Origin: AP-15 sp963703855
GTDB taxonomy: Bacteria > Pseudomonadota > Alphaproteobacteria > ATCC43930 > CGMCC-115725
Direction of reading: 5' to 3'
Length of the DNA stretch: 64,000 nucleotides
NCBI GenBank assembly: GCA_963703855.1
Contig: CAVPFW010000015.1
Coordinates: 310,001-374,000 of the forward strand
Both the position numbers and the translations under genes were made by a program. The notes below the pieces were generated by a model. That model was not told where the DNA came from and made no database searches. It saw only the letters and a program-made list of their open reading frames with translations. The stretch's first letter is position 1. Every line of letters starts with the position of its first letter. This document shows positions 53,517-62,021 of the stretch, one piece after another.

Positions 53517-54198
53517 TTCCATCCGTGTCGTCTTCTTCGGCGACTCGATTTGCGTCGGACAGGGGGTGTCAATTCATCGCGGGTGGGTCACTCGAATTTC
53601 CGCGCGCCTCGCCGAGATCTCGAAACAGCGGGGGCTCGAAATATTGGTCGTGAATGCGTCTGTGAACGGCGATACGACGCGCCAAGCTCTCGAACGGATG
53701 CCTTACGATGTGCAATCGCATCCGATCGACATCCTGATCGTGCAGTTCGGCATGAACGACTGCAACATTTGGCAATCGGATCGCGGTCACCCGCGCGTCA
53801 GCCCACGCGCATTCGCGGCAAATCTCGCCGAGATCATTGAACGTGGAATCACATTTGGGGCCAAGGCGGTGTTCCTTAATACCAATCATCCAAGCGGCCG
53901 GAGCTCAACCAGCCTCCCGCACAGTACCTCGACCTATGAGGAACAGAATAGCCTGTACAACGATATTATTCGGTCGGTTGCAAAGGAGCTGGGGCCGCCG
54001 GTCAAACTAATCGATGTCGGCCAAGAATTCCAGAATCATCTCGATCGGCACGCGGCGGTAATGGAGGAATTCATTCTGCCCGATCTGATTCATCTCAGCG
54101 AGAAAGGTCACGACATTTACTACAGTGTGGTGCAGCCTCTGGTAGAAAGGGCGGTCATTGAAATGATTGCAGTCGCGGCCGAGACTACGAAAGGCTAA
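53509..54198 (+). CDS. SGNH/GDSL hydrolase
   Basis: The 229-residue protein has all four SGNH blocks: FFGDSICVGQGV (Ser), VNASVNGDTTRQ (Gly), QFGMNDCNIW (Asn) and DLIHLSEKGHDIYY (Asp-x-x-His). Members are esterases, often acetylesterases acting on polysaccharides or peptidoglycan. There is no signal peptide. GTG at 53509 has AAAGG upstream and overlaps the methyltransferase stop; an ATG at 53473 is possible. In a glycan cluster, deacetylation or transacetylation of a sugar is a reasonable guess. Confidence 0.88.
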   Translation: MNNSIRVVFFGDSICVGQGVSIHRGWVTRISARLAEISKQRGLEILVVNASVNGDTTRQALERMPYDVQSHPIDILIVQFGMNDCNIWQSDRGHPRVSPRAFAANLAEIIERGITFGAKAVFLNTNHPSGRSSTSLPHSTSTYEEQNSLYNDIIRSVAKELGPPVKLIDVGQEFQNHLDRHAAVMEEFILPDLIHLSEKGHDIYYSVVQPLVERAVIEMIAVAAETTKG

Positions 54199-54324
54199 AA
54201 CGGATTGACGACCCGAAGCCGGCGCGACCCGCCTCCGTATAGGCATATCATGCCGGCGCCGCGGCTCATGCCGGCGACGGGTCACGGCGCTTAAGAGAGC
54301 ACGGCAGTCTCGGTTGAACATACC

Positions 54325-55716
54325 ATGGAGGATAGGTTGGACGAAGGCGTAACAGCGATCTCCGCCGACCAGGCGTCGCCGTCCTCCGGAGACACTGTGG
54401 CGCTGATTGCTTCTCTGCGAGAAAAGATCAAGGAGCGACAGGCAGCAGTGGAGATAGCGAACAAGACCATTATCCGAATGAAAGAACGGCTTAGCCGAAG
54501 AGACGAGGCGGTGTCCTTCCTGAAGACGAAACTCACAGAGTCGCGGCAGCAGGAACGCTCGGTCTGGGAAGCGCGCCGGGACGCGCAGCGACGACTGGCC
54601 CCGTATCAAATAGTGATCGAAATGATGCGGTTTGCGCAAGCCTGTGCCAACCGGGGCGAGGAATTGTGGGCCGACGCCTACATTGCCCATGACCCTCGTG
54701 CGTTCATCGGCGCGGATCTGCTCGCCAAGGAATGGGGCGGCCGCCGGATCTGCGATGTGATCGAGCATCCCTCGCTCGAGGAGCGACGCATGCTCAAACA
54801 GCGATGGCCCGCCGAGGCCCGGTCGATCGTCGACGCCAGCTGTGCGACCTATCTGAGGCAATGCGATGCCTTGATGACCGTCGGCGAGAGCCTGGCGCAG
54901 CTGCTGCCGGCCGATGGCCGACAAATCCACATCGTGCCGAACTACCGCAATTTCGAGCCTTTCCGGCGGGACGACGAATTGCGCCAACGCTGCGGGGTTT
55001 CGGCGGATGACACGCTGCTGCTGTCGATCGGAACCACCACCGGGGGGCTCGAAAACGTCTTGCTCGCCTGCAAGTCGGTTTCCGAAAGTGTCCATGTCGC
55101 CACGCTCGGAGCTATCGTCCCATCCGACTATCGCCGAACCGTGCTGTCATTTGCGGGCGGGATCGGGCTGGGTCGGCGTGTCCATCTGCTGGATCCGGTG
55201 CCCTATGAGCGCCTGGCAGGCATCGCCGCCGGCGCCGATGGCGCTCTGGTGGTGCTCAGCCCCGAGGAAAAAAGCCATTTCATCGCGCTTCCCAACCGAG
55301 TCTTCGACTTTCTTGCGGCCGGTCTGCCGTTCTGCTCGCCTCGGCTGCCGGATGTCGCCGGCCTGATCGAAAAGTTCGGGGTCGGGGTCGTCGCCGAAGA
55401 CAGCTCGCCCGAAGGCTGGGCAAAGGCCATCAAGGGCCTGTTGCAGCGCCGTGCCGAAATGCATCAAAACGCGCTGAGCGCCGCCGCGGAGCTGACCTGG
55501 GAAAGCTGCGAGGAAAAGCTGCTGGCCGCAGTCGGTGAAGCGCGCCGGGTGACCATCCTCAGCATGAAGGATCTGACGTCGAACAACCGCACGCGACGGA
55601 TGGCATGCTCGCTAGCCGAGCACGGCGTCGCGGTGACGGTCTGCACCCGGGCTGATCCGTCATTGGCGCCGGCGTGGCACCCGAGGGTATCGTTCTGCCT
55701 CCTCGATCTTCGATAA
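54325..55716 (+). CDS. Glycosyltransferase-like protein with N-terminal coiled coil
   Basis: This is a 463-residue protein. Residues 25-90 form a charged heptad-like helix (ASLREKIKERQAAVEIANKT to SRRDEAVSFLKTKL), followed by a GT-B-type body: SCATYLRQCDALMTVGESLA, IHIVPNYRNFEPF, LLLSIGTTTGGLENVL and ALVVLSPEEKSHFIALPNRV with FDFLAAGLPFCSP. The latter resembles the donor-site region of family 4-like transferases. The last 40 residues (MKDLTSNNRTRRMACSLAEH) look like the start of another transferase domain, so the protein may be truncated at 55716. Confidence 0.68.
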   Translation: MEDRLDEGVTAISADQASPSSGDTVALIASLREKIKERQAAVEIANKTIIRMKERLSRRDEAVSFLKTKLTESRQQERSVWEARRDAQRRLAPYQIVIEMMRFAQACANRGEELWADAYIAHDPRAFIGADLLAKEWGGRRICDVIEHPSLEERRMLKQRWPAEARSIVDASCATYLRQCDALMTVGESLAQLLPADGRQIHIVPNYRNFEPFRRDDELRQRCGVSADDTLLLSIGTTTGGLENVLLACKSVSESVHVATLGAIVPSDYRRTVLSFAGGIGLGRRVHLLDPVPYERLAGIAAGADGALVVLSPEEKSHFIALPNRVFDFLAAGLPFCSPRLPDVAGLIEKFGVGVVAEDSSPEGWAKAIKGLLQRRAEMHQNALSAAAELTWESCEEKLLAAVGEARRVTILSMKDLTSNNRTRRMACSLAEHGVAVTVCTRADPSLAPAWHPRVSFCLLDLR

Positions 55717-55839
55717 TCGCGATCTCGATCGAAGCAACGGCAAACAAGCCTGGCATCGGCGCACGCTAAGATGACATCATCCGGCGCAACACGCGGGTGA
55801 GCGAGGCTGGACGAACCGGGTTCCCCGTCGCCGGCTCCC

Positions 55840-55869
55840 TTGACAACACCCGCGCACGCCCTCTATCGG
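55840..55869 (+). promoter_or_regulatory. Possible sigma-70 promoter of hflKC
   Basis: TTGACA at 55840-55845 and TATCGG at 55864-55869 with 18 bases between, about 75 bases before the hflK start. The -35 is perfect, the -10 weak. Confidence 0.4.
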
Positions 55870-55944
55870 GTCGCGCATCCCGCGCGCAGCGCTCTCGCCG
55901 GGCGCGGTCCACAGCAAGCGACGGCGCGGAAGGGTCCGGGGTCG

Positions 55945-57183
55945 ATGTTCTGGCTTAGTCAGGGCGGTGGTCCGTGGGGCGGGGGTCCCCGCGGCGGCGG
56001 CCCGTGGGGCGGCGGGCCACGCAACAACGGCGGCGGTCCCGGCCCGCGCGGCCGCGGCCCCTATCCGCCCGACTTCGAGGAATTGCTGCGGCGCGGTCAG
56101 GACCGGGTCCGGCGCATCCTGCCGGGCGGGTTCGGCACCGGCAGCGGGATCGCCGTCGTCCTGATCGCGATCCTCGTCCTGTGGCTGGCGAGCGGGTTTT
56201 ATCGGGTGCTGCCCGACGAGGTCGGCGTCGTGCTGCGCTTCGGCGCCTACAACCGGACAACCCAGCCCGGGCTCAACTATCACCTGCCGAGTCCGATCGA
56301 GTCGGCGCTGACGCCGAGCGTCACCCGCGTCAACCGGACCGAGATCGGGTACCGTTCCGCCGACAGCGCAAACGGCCGCGGAGTGGCGATGCGCCAGGTG
56401 CCGGAAGAGGCGCTGATGCTGACCGGCGACGAAAACATCGTCGACATCAACTTTGCCGTCTTCTGGGTGATCAAGGACGCAAAGGCCTACCTGTTCAACA
56501 TCCGCGACCCGGAGATGACGGTCAAATCGGCCGCCGAGAGCGCGATGCGCGAGGTGATCGGCGAAACCCCGATCGCCGCGGCATTGGCCGAGGGACGCGG
56601 CAAGATCGAGACCGACACGCAAACGCTGCTGCAGCAGTTGCTCAACGCCTACGGGTCCGGGATCGAGCTGACCGAGGTGCAGCTCCAGCGGGTCGACCCG
56701 CCCGAGCCGGTCATTGACGCGTTTCGCGACGTCCAGCGCGCCATCGCCGACCGCGCGCGGCTGCGCAACGAGGCCGAATCCTATCGCAACGACATCATCC
56801 CGCGGGCCCGCGGCAACGCCGTGCAGATCACCCAGGAGGCGCAGGCTTATCGCCAGCAGACCATCGCCCGCGCCGAGGGCGACGCCGCCCGCTTCGACGA
56901 GGTCTACCAAGCCTACAAGGTGACGCAGGACGTCACCCTCCAGCGGCTCTACCTGGAGACCATGGAGGACATCCTGAAGAACACCAACAAGGTGATCATC
57001 GACAAATCCGCCGGGGGCGGGAACGGCGTGCTGCCCTATCTGCCGTTGCCGGGGCTGACCCCGAAGGGCGGGGCATCGAGGCCGGCTGCCGGGATCGCCG
57101 GGAGCGCGCCCGCCGCCGTCGGCCCGCCGCCGTCGCCGCCGCAATCGCTGACCCCCGCCCCTCCGGTCAGCGGCCTTCAGTAA
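55945..57183 (+). CDS. hflK: HflK, FtsH protease modulator (SPFH/band 7)
   Basis: The 412-residue protein has a cytoplasmic Gly/Pro-rich N-terminus with the repeat PWGGGPRGGGPWGGGPR, and one membrane helix near residues 70-90 (IAVVLIAILVLWLASGFY). The SPFH domain follows: VLPDEVGVVLRFGAYN, ALMLTGDENIVDINFAVFW and IGETPIAAALAEGRGKIE. A coiled coil comes next, and the tail is Pro/Ala-rich. With HflC it forms the membrane ring around FtsH that limits proteolysis of membrane proteins. ATG at 55945 gives the usual N-terminus. Confidence 0.95.
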   Translation: MFWLSQGGGPWGGGPRGGGPWGGGPRNNGGGPGPRGRGPYPPDFEELLRRGQDRVRRILPGGFGTGSGIAVVLIAILVLWLASGFYRVLPDEVGVVLRFGAYNRTTQPGLNYHLPSPIESALTPSVTRVNRTEIGYRSADSANGRGVAMRQVPEEALMLTGDENIVDINFAVFWVIKDAKAYLFNIRDPEMTVKSAAESAMREVIGETPIAAALAEGRGKIETDTQTLLQQLLNAYGSGIELTEVQLQRVDPPEPVIDAFRDVQRAIADRARLRNEAESYRNDIIPRARGNAVQITQEAQAYRQQTIARAEGDAARFDEVYQAYKVTQDVTLQRLYLETMEDILKNTNKVIIDKSAGGGNGVLPYLPLPGLTPKGGASRPAAGIAGSAPAAVGPPPSPPQSLTPAPPVSGLQ

Positions 57184-57207
57184 CGGCGCGGTGACGGAGG
57201 AACGGGA

Positions 57208-58122
57208 TTGGCCAACCGCCGGGTTCTCACGATCGTCGCGGCACTGCTCGTCGTCGCCGGCATCTTTGCGATGAGCGCGCTGTTCATCGTCGACCAGACC
57301 GAGCAGGCGCTGGTGCTGCAGCTGGGCCAGCCGCGGCGGGTGATCCGCACCCCCGGCCTGTGGGTCAAGCGCCCGTTTATCGAGAACGTCATCTATTACG
57401 ACAGGCGGCTGCTCGATTTCGAGCCGCCGCCCGAGGAGATCATCGCCTCGGATCAGAAGCGGCTGGTGGTCGACACCTACACCCGCTATCGCATCGTCGA
57501 TCCGCTGCTGTTCTACCAGACGGTCAATTCGGAGGCGGCGGTGCGCGCCCGGCTCAATGCGCTGGTCAGCGGCAGCCTGCGCCGGGTGATCGGCAACGTC
57601 ACCCTGTCGGCGCTGTTGTCGGCGCAGCGCGCGGCGATCATGCGCCAGATCCGCGACGAGGTCATGGTTCAGGCAAAACCGTTCGGCATCGACGTCATCG
57701 ATGTCCGGATTCGCCGCGCCGACCTGCCGCCCGAGAACAGCCAGGCGATCTTTGCGCGCATGGTCTCCGAACGCCAGCAGCAGGCGGCGCAATACCGCGC
57801 CGAGGGCGCCGAGGCGGCGCAAACCGTCCGCGCCGGGGCCGATCGCGACCGCACGGTCATCCTCGCCGAGGCGCAGCGCACCGCGCAAAAGGCGCGCGGC
57901 GAAGGCGATGCCAAGGCGACCGCGGTTTATGCCCAGGCCTACGGACAGGATCGGGACTTTTTTGCCTTTTACCGCTCGCTGCAGGCCTATCGCGACGCGT
58001 TCGCCGGCAACACGACGTCGTTCGTGCTGACCCCTGACAGCAGCTTCTTCCGGTTCTTCGAAAATCCGGGCGCGAAGACGCCGCTGCCCGCCGCGCCGGC
58101 GGCGAGGGCCGGCTCGCGATGA
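57208..58122 (+). CDS. hflC: HflC, FtsH protease modulator (SPFH/band 7)
   Basis: This is a 304-residue partner of HflK. The start is TTG 57208, well supported by GGAGG 7 bases upstream. An N-terminal membrane helix (VLTIVAALLVVAGIFAMSAL) precedes FIVDQTEQALVLQLGQPRRV, the SPFH opening, then DTYTRYRIVDPLLFYQTV. The family core FGIDVIDVRIRRADLPPENS and AARAEGDA-like coiled coil follow. The topology places the SPFH domain in the periplasm. It lies 24 bases downstream of hflK. Confidence 0.95.
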   Translation: MANRRVLTIVAALLVVAGIFAMSALFIVDQTEQALVLQLGQPRRVIRTPGLWVKRPFIENVIYYDRRLLDFEPPPEEIIASDQKRLVVDTYTRYRIVDPLLFYQTVNSEAAVRARLNALVSGSLRRVIGNVTLSALLSAQRAAIMRQIRDEVMVQAKPFGIDVIDVRIRRADLPPENSQAIFARMVSERQQQAAQYRAEGAEAAQTVRAGADRDRTVILAEAQRTAQKARGEGDAKATAVYAQAYGQDRDFFAFYRSLQAYRDAFAGNTTSFVLTPDSSFFRFFENPGAKTPLPAAPAARAGSR

Positions 58123-58166
58123 AGCCGGCGCCGCTGCGCCGACGCTGACCCGGGATTTCGCGGGCG

Positions 58167-58352
58167 ATGAGCGATCTGTGGACGGCGCTCGCCCTGGTCC
58201 TGGTGATTGAAGGCTGCCTCTACGCGCTGTTCCCGGAGGGCATGAAGCGGGCGGCGGCGCGCGCCGTCGCGGTCCCGCCGCAGGCGTTGCGGGTGGCCGG
58301 CTTGGCCGCCGCCTGCGCCGGCGTCGCCCTGGTCTGGCTGGTGCGCCGCTGA
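58167..58352 (+). CDS. DUF2065 small membrane protein
   Basis: This 61-residue protein with two helices begins MSDLWTALALVLVIEGCLYA and has LFPEGMKRA followed by RVAGLAAACAGVALVWLVRR. DUF2065 genes sit next to hflC in many proteobacteria, as here (44 bases downstream). The function is unknown; a role with HflKC-FtsH is possible. Confidence 0.9.
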   Translation: MSDLWTALALVLVIEGCLYALFPEGMKRAAARAVAVPPQALRVAGLAAACAGVALVWLVRR

Positions 58353-58500
58353 CCCGCTGCCGCATGACGGGGCCGGCGGGCATCGATAATGCAGCTGGCC
58401 TGCCGGGCGCTTCTCCCTTAATCTTCGTGAAGAGCCTGCGGCAAATATTGCGCCCCAACGATCCTGCGAACAGGACCGGCGGGGTCCATCATAGGAGTTG

Positions 58501-60021
58501 ATGCCGGTGCCGTCCCGCCCCCCGACCCTGGTGCGCCGTGCGGTCACCGCCGCATTCGCCGCATTCCTCCTCGCCGTTCCGGCGGCGGTTGCGACTGGAC
58601 CGGCGATGGCTCGGCCGGCGCCCGACAGCTTTGCCGATCTCGCCGCCAAGCTGTTGCCGTCGGTCGTCAACATCTCGACGACGCAGACCTTGAAGACCGC
58701 CGGCGGCGACCAGGCCGGGCCCGAAATGCCGCAATTTCCGCCGGGCTCGCCGTTCGAAGAATTCTTTCACGACTTCCTGGAGCGCGGCCTGCCCAAGGGC
58801 GACCACCCGGACGCCGCGCCGCGCAAGGCCACCTCGCTCGGCTCGGGCTTCATCATCGACCCGGCGGGCTATATCGTCACCAACAACCACGTGATCGCCG
58901 ACGCCGACGAGATCACCGTCATCCTGCACGACAACACCAATCTCAAGGCCACGGTCGTCGGCCGCGACACCAAGACCGACATCGCGCTCTTGAAGGTCAA
59001 GACCGGCAAGCCGATGAGCGCGGCGGGCTGGGGCGACAGCGACGCGGCCCGGGTCGGCGACTGGGTATTGGCGATCGGCAACCCGTTCGGGCTCGGCGGG
59101 AGCGTCACCGCCGGCATCCTGTCGGCGCGCCAGCGCGACATCAACTCCGGCCCGTATGACGATTTTCTGCAAACCGACGCGCCGATCAACCGCGGCAATT
59201 CGGGCGGGCCGATGTTCAACATGGACGGCCAGGTCATCGGCATCAACACCGCGATCTATTCACCCTCCGGGGGCTCGATCGGGATCGGGTTCGCCATCCC
59301 TGCGGCACTCGCCAAAGCCGTCGTCGCCGAGCTGAAGACCGAAGCCGATCATACCGTGCATCGAGGCTGGCTCGGGGTGCGCATCCAGGCGGTGACCGAC
59401 GAGATCGCCGAAAGCCTCGGCCTCGACAAGGCGCGCGGCGCGCTGGTGGCCAGCGTCAGCGACAAGGGGCCCGCCCAGGTCGCCGGAATTCAGCCCGGAG
59501 ACATCGTCCTCAGCTTCGACGGCAAGGATGTCAGCGACATGCGGCGCCTGCCGCGGCTGGTCGCCGAGACCCCGGTCGACAACACCGTCGCCGTAACCCT
59601 GTGGCGCAAGCGCGCCCAGACCACGGTCAAGGTCAAGGTCGGCAAGCTCGACGAAAACGATCAGCAGCTGGCGAGCGCGCGGGAGATTCCGAAGCGGACC
59701 GCAAGGAGCGAGACCGGTCTGGTCAGGACGCTCGGGCTGACCCTTTCCGGCATCACCCCGGAGCTCAAAAGCAAATTTTCGCTCGGCGAGGACGCCAAAG
59801 GCGTGGTCGTCACCGATGTCGTCAAGAACAGCTCCGCGGCCGACAAGGGCGTCCACCCCGGCGATGTCATAATGGAGGCGGCGCAGCAGGAGGTGAAGAG
59901 CCCCGAGGAAATCAGCAGCAAGATCGATGAAGCGAAGAAATCGGGGCGCAAATCGATCCTGCTGCTGGTCGAGCGCCAGGGCGACCTGCGCTTTGTCGCG
60001 CTGCGCATCGATCAGAGCTGA
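58501..60021 (+). CDS. degP: DegP/MucD-type periplasmic serine protease (Do family)
   Basis: The 506-residue protein has a signal peptide (RRAVTAAFAAFLLAVPAAVA, cleavage near AMA). The trypsin-like domain shows the triad His in YIVTNNHVIADADE, Asp in DTKTDIALLKV, and Ser in NRGNSGGPMFN. Two PDZ domains follow, the first from GWLGVRIQAVTDEIAESLGL and the second from ITPELKSKFSLGEDAKGVVV. It degrades or refolds damaged envelope proteins. AGGAG lies 3-4 bases before ATG 58501, which is tight; GTG 58507 is an alternative start. It belongs to the hflKC cluster and may be under envelope-stress control. Confidence 0.95.
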   Translation: MPVPSRPPTLVRRAVTAAFAAFLLAVPAAVATGPAMARPAPDSFADLAAKLLPSVVNISTTQTLKTAGGDQAGPEMPQFPPGSPFEEFFHDFLERGLPKGDHPDAAPRKATSLGSGFIIDPAGYIVTNNHVIADADEITVILHDNTNLKATVVGRDTKTDIALLKVKTGKPMSAAGWGDSDAARVGDWVLAIGNPFGLGGSVTAGILSARQRDINSGPYDDFLQTDAPINRGNSGGPMFNMDGQVIGINTAIYSPSGGSIGIGFAIPAALAKAVVAELKTEADHTVHRGWLGVRIQAVTDEIAESLGLDKARGALVASVSDKGPAQVAGIQPGDIVLSFDGKDVSDMRRLPRLVAETPVDNTVAVTLWRKRAQTTVKVKVGKLDENDQQLASAREIPKRTARSETGLVRTLGLTLSGITPELKSKFSLGEDAKGVVVTDVVKNSSAADKGVHPGDVIMEAAQQEVKSPEEISSKIDEAKKSGRKSILLLVERQGDLRFVALRIDQS

Positions 60022-60052
60022 CGGCGGGACCGGGGGCAACGGCACGGGCGGC

Positions 60053-60935
60053 TCAAGCGGCGAACTCGGCCCGTCGATATCCCTGGGCGTAGAGGAGACC
60101 GGTCAGATCGGCGTGGTCGAGACGCCAGCGCGCGGCAGCGGCAACGCGCGGCTTGGCACGGTAGGCGACGCCGAGCCCGGCGGCGGCCAGCATCGCCAGA
60201 TCGTTGGCCCCGTCGCCGACGGCGATCGTCCGCGACAGCGGAATGCCGAGCTCGGCGGCGAGGGCGACCAGGGTCTGCCGTTTGGTCTCGCCGGTGACGA
60301 TTGGGGGCAGCACCCTGCCGGTGACGCGGTCGCCGGCGATCTCCAGCCGATTGGCGGTCACCCGCTCGAAGCCGAGCTCGGCCGCGACCCGGTCGGCAAA
60401 GATCGCGAACCCGCCGGTGACGAGCGCCGTCATCGCGCCGCTGCGCCGCATCGCGGCGACCATGGCGCGCGCCCCCGGCATCGGGCGGATTCGGGCGGCG
60501 GCCTCGTCGAGCACCCGGGAATCGGTCCCCGTCAGCAGCCCGACACGGGCCTCGAGCGCCGCGGCAAAGTCGATCTCGCCGTTCATCGCACGCCGGGTGA
60601 TCGCGGCGATGCGGGGGCCGATCCCGAGGATCAGGCCCAGCTCGTCGAGCATCTCGTTCTCGATGATCGTCGAATTCGAGATCGGCGACGAGCAGGCGCT
60701 TGCGCCGCCCGGCGGCGGGTTGAGCCAGGACATCGACCGCGGCGCCGCCGACGGCGGCGCGCGCCGTTTCGGCGATCCCCGCCGGGCCGGGCGCGTCGAA
60801 GACGATATCGCAGGCCTCGTCCGGGGCGAGCCAGACCGGCTCGGCCGAAATCTCCAGCGCCCCGGCGACTGCTGCGGCGAGGCGGGGAAGCGCGGGATCG
60901 CGATGGCCGGCGATCAGGGTGAGGGCGATGCGCAT
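60053..60935 (-). pseudogene. serB: Phosphoserine phosphatase, frameshifted at its catalytic motif
   Basis: SerB makes L-serine from phosphoserine. From MRIALTLIAGHRDPALPRLA (60935) the frame reaches RRKRLLVADLE, and then the HAD motif should read DLDSTIIENEMLDELG. The sequence instead has CTCGAATTCGACG, where one extra A (about 60674) shifts the frame; STIIENEMLDELGLI and all later motifs (MPGARAMVAAMRRSG, ALVTGGFAIFAD, AVGDGANDLAMLAAAG) are in the other frame. Length without the shift, about 293, is normal. Since serB is usually needed for serine synthesis, a base-call error is a serious alternative. Confidence 0.88.
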
Positions 60936-61934
60936 CGGCGGTGGTCCTACCCCCTGAAGCGGACCGGCGACAAGCATGCCGGCGCGAATTGCGAACCCGT
61001 TCCGCCGGTCCTCGTCATCGCCGGCCCGACGGCGAGCGGCAAATCGGCGCTGGCGCTCGAATTGGCGGCGCAGGTGGGCGGGACCGTGATCAACGCCGAC
61101 AGCATGCAGTGCTATCGCGACCTCGAGATCCTGACCGCGCGTCCCGAGCCTGCCGCGCTGGCGCGGGCGCCGCATCGGCTTTACGGCTTTCTCGATGCCG
61201 CCGAGCGCGGCTCCGCCGGCAGCTGGCGCGAGCACGCGCTCGCCGAAATCGCCGCCGCGACCGACGCCGGAATGCTGCCGATCGTGGTCGGCGGCGCCGG
61301 CCTTTACATTCGCGCGCTGACCCGGGGGCTGGCGCCGTTTCCCGAAATCCCCGAACCGGCCCGCCAGGAGGCGGCGGCGCTCCATCGCGCGCTCGGCGGC
61401 GAGGCGTTTCGCCAACGGCTGGCGCAGCTCGATCCCGATGGCGGCCATCGGCTCGGCGCCGGCGACACGCAGCGTCTGGTGCGGGCCTATGCGGTGGTGC
61501 GCGCGACCGGCGTGCCGATCGGCGTGTGGCGCGACCGGGCATATCCGCCGGCGCCCTGTCGGTTTGCCACGATGCTAGTGGCCCCGGCGCGCGAGCGGCT
61601 CTACGCCGCCTGCGACGCGCGCTTTGCGGCGATGATCGCGGCGGGGGCGCTCGCCGAGGCGGCGGCGCTTGCCGAGCGCGGGCTCGATCCCGGCCTGCCG
61701 GCGATGAAGGCGGTCGGGCTGCCCGAGCTGATCGGCCATCTGCGCGGCGAGATGCCGCTCGCCGCGGCAATCGCTGCGGCACAGCGCGCGACCCGGCGCT
61801 ACGCCAAGCGCCAGACGACCTGGTTCCGTCATCAGCTCGCGCCGGACCTGATCATTAGCGAGCAATTTTCGGAAAGTTTGCTGCGCTGCTCTCGCCAGTT
61901 TATTGACCAGTTTTTGTTGACCGGCCGGGGATAG
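60903..61934 (+). CDS. miaA: tRNA dimethylallyltransferase
   Basis: MiaA adds the prenyl group from DMAPP to A37 of tRNAs that read UNN codons. VLVIAGPTASGKSALALELA is the P-loop, VINADSMQCYRDLEILTARP the DSMQ(V)Y motif, and PHRLYGFLD, VGGAGLYIRALTRGL, GDTQRLVRAYAV and YAKRQTTWFRHQ follow. The first plausible start in frame is ATG 60903, 35 residues before the P-loop block and overlapping the divergent serB by 33 bases. An ATG at 60976 would fit better but is out of frame, so a start-region indel is possible. ilvI follows in the same direction. Confidence 0.9.
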   Translation: MAGDQGEGDAHRRWSYPLKRTGDKHAGANCEPVPPVLVIAGPTASGKSALALELAAQVGGTVINADSMQCYRDLEILTARPEPAALARAPHRLYGFLDAAERGSAGSWREHALAEIAAATDAGMLPIVVGGAGLYIRALTRGLAPFPEIPEPARQEAAALHRALGGEAFRQRLAQLDPDGGHRLGAGDTQRLVRAYAVVRATGVPIGVWRDRAYPPAPCRFATMLVAPARERLYAACDARFAAMIAAGALAEAAALAERGLDPGLPAMKAVGLPELIGHLRGEMPLAAAIAAAQRATRRYAKRQTTWFRHQLAPDLIISEQFSESLLRCSRQFIDQFLLTGRG

Positions 61935-62021
61935 CTGATTAGGTTGCCGCCCCCGCCTGGGGACGATGGTGCTTGGCGACCCGTCCTGCAGCGGCTTATT
62001 TGTTTGCGAGGGAGCCTGTTC

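Noticed and set aside
55777..58458. 893-codon open frame antisense to hflK-hflC
   Set aside because: Low-complexity Arg/Ala-rich translation, exact shadow of two well-conserved genes; a GC-rich artefact.
61935..62021. Attenuator or leader peptide before acetolactate synthase
   Set aside because: No short frame rich in Leu, Ile or Val and no clear competing hairpins.
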